Source of the DNA: an uncultured Christensenella sp.
Lineage (GTDB): Bacteria > Bacillota > Clostridia > Christensenellales > Borkfalkiaceae
DNA length: 64,000 nucleotides
Direction of reading: 5' to 3'
Assembly (NCBI GenBank): GCA_910585785.1
Contig: CAJUEV010000005.1
Coordinates: 49,803-113,802, forward strand
Shown here: one piece after another, positions 59,799 through 64,000 of the stretch
How positions within the stretch are numbered: position 1 is the stretch's first letter
Layout of the letters: every line of letters begins with the position of its first letter
Notes under the pieces: generated by a model
Seen by the model: the letters and a program-made list of their open reading frames with translations, nothing else
Databases searched by the model: none
What the model was told of the DNA's origin: nothing
Program-made: the position numbers and the translations under genes

Positions 59799-59942
59799 CT
59801 TTTCAGGGCGGAAACCTTTTATTTCCTGGCTGCGCTCCGGCAATAACAACAACGCGAGTAATGCCCAGTATCTGGCGGCCTCGGGTAACACTAACAACAC
59901 TGCTGTTTCTTCCGTCGCTGCTGTCCGCCCCGCGCTTCACTC
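59799..59942 (+). repeat. DGR unit 3
   Basis: Reads SWLRSGNNNNASNAQYLAA then SGNTNNTAVSSV. The spacers before units 2 and 3 are nearly identical, so this part of the array arose by tandem duplication. Confidence 0.82.
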
Positions 59943-60042
59943 AACACTTGCCAATTCAATAGGAAAAGTCGGCACCCGCCAAAAGCAAACCGTTAAAAAC
60001 CAACATATTTTTAATTGTTTAATTAAGGCACCGCCGTTAAAA

Positions 60043-60185
60043 CTTTTCAGGGCGGAAACTTTCATTTCCTGGCTGCGCTCCGGCAATAACAACAATGCGA
60101 ACAATGCCAACACTCTGTCGGCCTCGGGTAACAACAATTGGACCCTTGTTTCTTCCGTCGCTGCTGTCCGCCCCGCGCTTCACTC
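60043..60185 (+). repeat. DGR unit 4
   Basis: Reads SWLRSGNNNNANNANTL then SASGNNNWTLVSSV. Strongly Asn-rich, template-like. Confidence 0.85.
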
Positions 60186-60267
60186 CACTTGCCAATTGAA
60201 TAGAAAAAGTCGGCGCCAGCCCTTGCAAACTTTTATTTTTAATAGTTTTAAAGAGGCATAGCCGTAA

Positions 60268-60411
60268 CTTTTAGGGCGGAATTCTGCTTATTTCCTGGCT
60301 GCGCTCCGGCAACAATAACAATGCTAACAATGCCAACGCTCTGTCGGCCTCGGGCAATAACAACGGTTCAACTGTTTCTTCCGTCGCTGCTGTCCGCCCC
60401 GCGCTTCACTC
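60268..60411 (+). repeat. DGR unit 5
   Basis: Reads SWLRSGNNNNANNANAL then SASGNNNGSTVSSV. Strongly Asn-rich. The left block lacks CA (CTTTTAGGGCGG). Confidence 0.85.
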
Positions 60412-60509
60412 GCTTGCCAAACTAAACTAAAAAAAGTCGGCGACCGCTGTAAAGTAATTTACGTAACAAAAGTAAAATCTTTTCTAAATGTCTTAAAGCA
60501 CAGCCGTAA

Positions 60510-60654
60510 CTTTTCAGGGCGGAAGTTCAATGTCTTCCTGGCTGCGCTCCGGCAACAATAACAACGCGAGCAATGCAAACTTTCTGGCGGCCTCGGGTAA
60601 CAATAACAATGCTAATGTTTCTTCCGTCGCTGCTGTCCGCCCCGCGCTTCACTC
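60510..60654 (+). repeat. DGR unit 6
   Basis: Reads SWLRSGNNNNASNANFL then AASGNNNNANVSSV. Asn-rich. It is the last unit; after it the usual AAAAGTCGGC arm is missing and a structured RNA region begins. Confidence 0.85.
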
Positions 60655-60689
60655 GCTTGCATACAAAAGATAAGGCAAGTTTTCCAGAT

Positions 60690-60874
60690 TTCGGTCCGTC
60701 TAAGGACGTCCGAACAGTAAAGATTTGAGAATGAAGGGGGCTTCCGTCCTGCCTGCGCAATATTATTTATTTGCAATGGCGAAACCTACTCAACCCTGAA
60801 CGAACGGCGTAGATTAAACGTTTCCGCGCTTTCCGTTCACGAGCTTTATTTTAAAGCGGTTGAGTATTTTTTTT
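60690..60874 (+). ncRNA. candidate structured RNA with terminator, 3' of the template array
   Basis: Pairings read directly are AGGACG 60703-60708 with CGTCCT 60745-60750, next to hairpin GAAG-GGGG-CTTC 60733-60744, and GCAA/TTGC 60757-60774. ACTCAACC 60788-60795 pairs with GGTTGAGT 60858-60865, enclosing two hairpins: GAACGG/CCGTTC 60802-60838 and GCTTTA-TTT-TAAAGC 60843-60857. Eight T follow at 60867-60874. This three-way junction with a T tract is the 3' end of some transcript, most simply that of the template array. I do not recognise a known RNA family. Confidence 0.6.
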
Positions 60875-61006
60875 GTCCAAAAAAAGTTCCGTCACGCGTT
60901 TTTGTCCTTTTAACGGTGGGCATAACGCGCGGCGGAACTGTGCTTTTTAGCAAAAATTCGGCGTGTTAAAAATTAACAAAACGCCGTTTATATAATAGTG
61001 AAAAAA

Positions 61007-61210
61007 GTTCGCCTATTAATATGATAGGCGAACTTTTGTAGTGTCATTTTACCCCCAATGTTAGTTTATGTCAAGTTTTTTTAGTAAATTTTTTTGTTAT
61101 ATGTTGGAAATTCACCAAAATATTGATATTTTTGAGCATTTTTGCTGTTTTTTTCATTTTTTTGCCAAAAGTCGCTTTTAAAAGTTCGCCTATCATATTA
61201 ATAGGCGAAC
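61007..61210. mobile_element. MITE-like segment bounded by inverted 27-bp palindromes
   Basis: GTTCGCCTAT-TAATATG-ATAGGCGAAC at 61007-61033 and its exact reverse complement at 61184-61210 bracket about 150 bp of very AT-rich DNA with several T runs. Terminal inverted repeats around a non-coding core fit a miniature element. No transposase is present and no target duplication is clear. Confidence 0.45.
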
Positions 61211-61349
61211 AAACGGCGACTCCGCTTTGTTAAAAATTTTCAATGATGTGGTAATCATTCAAAGCGGCGTTGTCGGGTAAATTGCCCGACTTAAAGTTTG
61301 CGGTTTTCGCTGTTTTTCGCCGTTGAAACCTACAAAATCCCAAAATCCG

Positions 61350-61394
61350 CCGTTCCCCGCCCCAACGGGGAGGCGGACCCCGCAAGGGGAACGG
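61350..61394. repeat. GC-rich hairpin upstream of the surface-protein gene
   Basis: CCGTTCCCC (61350-61358) pairs with GGGGAACGG (61386-61394) around an inner CCCC-AAC-GGGG hairpin. TATAAT follows at once. There is no T tract, so it is not a standard terminator. Confidence 0.55.
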
Positions 61395-61455
61395 GTATAA
61401 TATTTAACAATTTAATCAATTTAAAAACTATTTTTTTCTGTGGTAGGTTAAAATT

Positions 61456-64000
61456 ATGTTTTGGAAAGTTTTTAAAGCGAAGGGCAAATTGCGCCTTTAC
61501 GGTCTTTTTGCATTATGTGCAGTTCTTTTGGGCTGCGCCATTTTTGCGTTCGCGGGAATTTTCGGAGGCAAGAATTTTTTCAAAAATGAAAATAATTCAC
61601 AAGACGGAAATTCCATAATTGCAAACGCGGCAATAAGCGGCAGCGGAACTTCGTCAAGTCCGTACGTTTTAAGCGGCACTTGTGCGGAGATTGCAAGCGG
61701 CTGGACGCGCGCTTATAACGAAAGCAGCGCGTCAAAGACAATATACGTTAAACTCGGTTCTAACTGGACGGCGGCAAGCGGCAACTTTGGTAGCGGAACA
61801 GGGTTTTATGGCGGCGCAATATATGTTGGTTCGGGTAAGAATATAAATTTTAATTTGGGCGGATTTACCATAAATCGCGGACTAACCGCACAAAAAAACG
61901 ATGGTTACGTAATATTGACTCACGGAAAATTGACGATAAGTAACGGAACAATTACAGGCGGAAGTTGCATTTATGACGGCGGCGGAATACTTGCTAGTAA
62001 TTCCGGAAGCGTTCTTACAATGAACAGCGGTCTAACCATTAAAAACAATACTGCACAATGGGGAGGCGGCGTAGGAGTTTTCAACGGCGCGCAAGCAACA
62101 ATGAACTCGGGCGTTAATATAACAGGTAACACTGCCATTGAAAACGGCGGCGGCGTCAAAGTATTTGGCTTGAACGGAAATGCATACTTTACTATGAACG
62201 GCGGTACGATAACAGGTAATAAAGCGGTTAGCCGAGTTGGAGTTACAGTCGAAAATAAGGGTATGGCTTCTTTTTTTGGCGGCTCGGTAACCAATAATAC
62301 GGGTAACGCGGAGGCGGGAGTCTATCTTGAAACAATAGCGGAACTTAAAGGAAATTTTGTTGTTTCAGGAAATAAATTAAATAACGGTACAGCTTGTAAC
62401 GTTTATGTGCAAGTTAATGGTGGTTTTAAAGTAGTGGGCGCGCTTTCAAATACTACAAAAATAGGTATTACTGCAAATGCCGGTCATACATTTACTACTG
62501 ATTACAGTAGATATAATTCTGCCGCGCCTTCAACATATTTTGCGCCTGATAATTCCGCGTATAGTATTCAGCAGACGGTTACCAACCCCAAAGAAGCATA
62601 TATGCACAACTCAACTTCTGCTCCTTCGGGTTCAAGAATAGGTATACCTACTGCTGTTATACCGCCTATAAGCAGATATACAGGAAGCGCAATACAATTG
62701 CTTAACAATTATCAAAGCGCTTATATGACGGCTTCGGGAACCGGCGTAACCGTGTCCGGCAATAATGTTACCGCGGTAAATGCGGGTACGTACAGCATAT
62801 CGGTTAATCCGAAAAGCGGATATACCTGGACGGACGGCAGTACTAGTGCAAAAACCATAAGCGTAACAGTTGAAAAGGCAACTGTTTATGCTTCTTGGGA
62901 CGCCAGCAGTTTCACTTATAATGCGGCGGGGCAAGGTTCCGTTGTCAAGTCAACGTCAAGTACGTCTGTCACGGACGCTAGTAAAAGACCTACTTCAATG
63001 TTTACGGTAACGTATTCCAGCCGAACAAGCGGCAGCGTTACGGGACCGTTTGACGGCACGTCGTTTACTACGGGTACAACAAAACCTACAAAGGCGGGTT
63101 ACTATACGGCAACCGCAACTTTAACTGCGGCATATGCGAAAAATTTTACAACTCATAGTTCTACCCAAACGTCAACAACCCAAACGGTAAGTTTCACTAT
63201 TAACAGGTCTGATATAGCCGTTACTTTGGCGTATGCAACGGCGCCCACGTACGGCGGCGCGGCGGTTTCGCCTACTCTTACGGTTAAGCGCGGAACTACC
63301 GCAATAACTTCCGGTTACGGCACGGTAAAATATTCGATAGCGGCTGCGGACCAGGGACAATCAAGCGGATATACGGGCAAAGCTACCGTAAATTCTTCTA
63401 CGGGCGCGTTGACTCCCGTTCAGGCGGGCAAAGTGCGCGTTACCGTATCTATTGCGCAAAGCGCAAACTACAATGCAAAGACGGCAACTTGCGAAGTTAC
63501 GGTGGCAAAAGCCAACCTGACTTTGTCTTTGGCTTACGGCACTGCGCCGACTTACGGCGGCAGCGCGGTTTCGCCCACCCTTACGGTTAAGCGCGGAACA
63601 ACCGCAATAACTTCCGGTTACGGAGCAATAACTTATACTATAAACGCTCAGGGAACAACTGCGTACCCTGGCGGAGCAAGCATAACGGCAAGCAACGGTT
63701 CGCTTAATCCTGCCGTCGCCGCAACGCGAAAGGCGGGTAAAATTCAGGTGCGCGTTTCAATAGCGGCTTCCACCAATTATAATGCGGCAACGAAAGATAT
63801 TGACGTTACCATCAACAAGAAAGCGATAACAGGGATAACGGGAGTAACGTTTAACGACAAGGTATATGACGGTGTAACCACGACAACGCTTAAAGGTACA
63901 AACGAAAGCAATTACGGCGTCACATTTGCCGGTTTGATTAGCGGCGATTTGCTTAGCATAACAAGCGCGACAACTATCAACTTTAATAACGCGAATGCGG
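61456..64000 (+). CDS. giant surface protein with beta-helix and MBG-type repeats, 3' end beyond window
   Basis: At least 848 residues, open to the window edge. The N-terminal hydrophobic segment (about residues 16-36) is a signal or anchor. Residues about 110-330 have short glycine/asparagine-rich rungs (GKLTISNGTITGGS, NSGVNITGNTAIENGGG) of a right-handed beta-helix. From about 385 come Ig-like MBG-type repeats. Two neighbours starting near 63211 and 63514 are 101 codons apart and share PTLTVKRGTTAITSGYG. A YDG-like FNDKVYDGVTTTTL segment follows. Likely an adhesin or cell-wall protein. It is the first gene after the DGR, but whether it carries a variable region cannot be seen. Confidence 0.8.
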   Translation, partial: MFWKVFKAKGKLRLYGLFALCAVLLGCAIFAFAGIFGGKNFFKNENNSQDGNSIIANAAISGSGTSSSPYVLSGTCAEIASGWTRAYNESSASKTIYVKLGSNWTAASGNFGSGTGFYGGAIYVGSGKNINFNLGGFTINRGLTAQKNDGYVILTHGKLTISNGTITGGSCIYDGGGILASNSGSVLTMNSGLTIKNNTAQWGGGVGVFNGAQATMNSGVNITGNTAIENGGGVKVFGLNGNAYFTMNGGTITGNKAVSRVGVTVENKGMASFFGGSVTNNTGNAEAGVYLETIAELKGNFVVSGNKLNNGTACNVYVQVNGGFKVVGALSNTTKIGITANAGHTFTTDYSRYNSAAPSTYFAPDNSAYSIQQTVTNPKEAYMHNSTSAPSGSRIGIPTAVIPPISRYTGSAIQLLNNYQSAYMTASGTGVTVSGNNVTAVNAGTYSISVNPKSGYTWTDGSTSAKTISVTVEKATVYASWDASSFTYNAAGQGSVVKSTSSTSVTDASKRPTSMFTVTYSSRTSGSVTGPFDGTSFTTGTTKPTKAGYYTATATLTAAYAKNFTTHSSTQTSTTQTVSFTINRSDIAVTLAYATAPTYGGAAVSPTLTVKRGTTAITSGYGTVKYSIAAADQGQSSGYTGKATVNSSTGALTPVQAGKVRVTVSIAQSANYNAKTATCEVTVAKANLTLSLAYGTAPTYGGSAVSPTLTVKRGTTAITSGYGAITYTINAQGTTAYPGGASITASNGSLNPAVAATRKAGKIQVRVSIAASTNYNAATKDIDVTINKKAITGITGVTFNDKVYDGVTTTTLKGTNESNYGVTFAGLISGDLLSITSATTINFNNANA

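Larger units (their letters stand above)
59358..60654 (+). repeat. array of six template-repeat-like DGR units
   Basis: Six units of about 145 bp spaced 220-245 bp apart follow the avd gene. All share CTTTTCAGGGCGGAA at the left, GCTGCGCTCCGG, GGCCTCGGG and a GC-rich right block of about 35 bp ending CGCTTCACTC. Between these invariant blocks lie two windows of about 30 and 24 bp made mainly of AAC/AAT codons that differ from unit to unit. AAC-rich windows next to a GC-rich invariant 3' end is the anatomy of DGR template repeats with an initiation-of-mutagenic-homing site. No open reading frame spans the array. Confidence 0.85.
60875..61455. other. 580-bp intergenic region without genes
   Basis: No supported coding frame. 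It is AT-rich with several inverted repeats: CGGCGT..ACGCCG around 60958-60986, the paired palindromes at 61007 and 61184, a nested hairpin CCGCTTTG/CAAAGCGG (61222-61267) and a GC-rich hairpin at 61350. A TATAAT at 61396-61401 may serve the downstream surface-protein gene, but its -35 is poor. Confidence 0.6.

Noticed and set aside
59680..60261. 193-codon open frame crossing units 2 to 4 of the array, considered as the DGR variable protein
   Set aside because: It starts inside a unit, holds two units plus spacers that are not protein-like, has no ribosome binding site, and other units are out of frame. It is open only because the units keep one frame free of stops.
59358..60654. The repeat array considered as CRISPR
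   Set aside because: Repeats are about 145 bp and non-identical, with AAC-rich internal variability and spacers partly shared between units; no cas genes.
61298..61618. 106-codon frame overlapping the surface-protein start
   Set aside because: It crosses the GC-rich hairpin and the signal sequence in another frame; no domain or ribosome binding site.
1..64000. tRNA or rRNA genes
   Set aside because: No TTCGANTC-type T-loop with matching acceptor arms and no rRNA core sequence was seen by eye; a covariance-model scan could still reveal a missed tRNA.

Overview
The window looks like chromosomal DNA from an uncultured, endospore-forming Clostridia-type Firmicute. SpoIVA and SpoIIE are both present, along with type III glutamine synthetase, LL-diaminopimelate aminotransferase (DapL), RNase J, RecF/DnaA/SMC and rubrerythrin. 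Most genes have AGGAGG-like ribosome binding sites, intrinsic terminators are abundant, and promoters follow TTGNNN-N17-TATAAT. The taxonomic placement is inference. I found no tRNA, rRNA or CRISPR array.

Layout. 1-6.7 kb: two hydrolase/esterase genes, an ATP-grasp enzyme, an XRE regulator with palindromic operators, spoIVA, a 54-codon gene and a membrane-anchored hydrolase. 7.1-10.7 kb: a 1,201-residue acidic repeat protein. 10.7-16 kb: rnj behind a structured leader, then trmR-trhP (tRNA wobble-uridine modification) and aroA. 16-19 kb: a large lipoprotein with Cys-pair modules, a transglutaminase core and a BspA-like tail. 19-30.9 kb: dinB, glnN, purA, dapF, two lipoproteins, pyrG, dapL and malQ. 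31-36.7 kb (minus strand): spoIIE, mnmG and dnaA. 36.9-47.3 kb (plus strand): recF, a PHP gene split around a Sel1-repeat gene, a VanW protein, and plsX-rnc-smc-ftsY. 47.4-50.4 kb: small membrane proteins (one frameshifted), rubrerythrin with two nested tiny genes, and an AraC regulator. 50.5-56.6 kb: a Leloir galactose operon (galT, galK, MFS transporter, galE, an acetyltransferase remnant, galM).

57.5-61.5 kb holds the most unusual content, a diversity-generating retroelement (DGR). A promoter precedes a DGR-type reverse transcriptase and an overlapping Avd-like four-helix-bundle gene. These are followed by an array of six non-identical, Asn-codon-rich template-repeat-like units and then by a probable structured RNA ending in a terminator. 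No intact target (variable) gene lies beside the array. Each unit encodes, in one frame, the C-terminal tail of a C-type-lectin/DUF6273-like domain, and the units are framed by conserved inverted-repeat arms. This looks like a multi-template DGR acting on targets elsewhere. After an AT-rich stretch with a MITE-like pair of inverted palindromes comes the start of a giant beta-helix/MBG-repeat surface protein that runs off the window.

A second theme is possible leaderless transcription. dinB and dapF each have a TATAAT box ending exactly 6 nt before the ATG, with a -35 at 17-bp spacing and no Shine-Dalgarno; an AraC-type gene and spoIIE show a weaker version.
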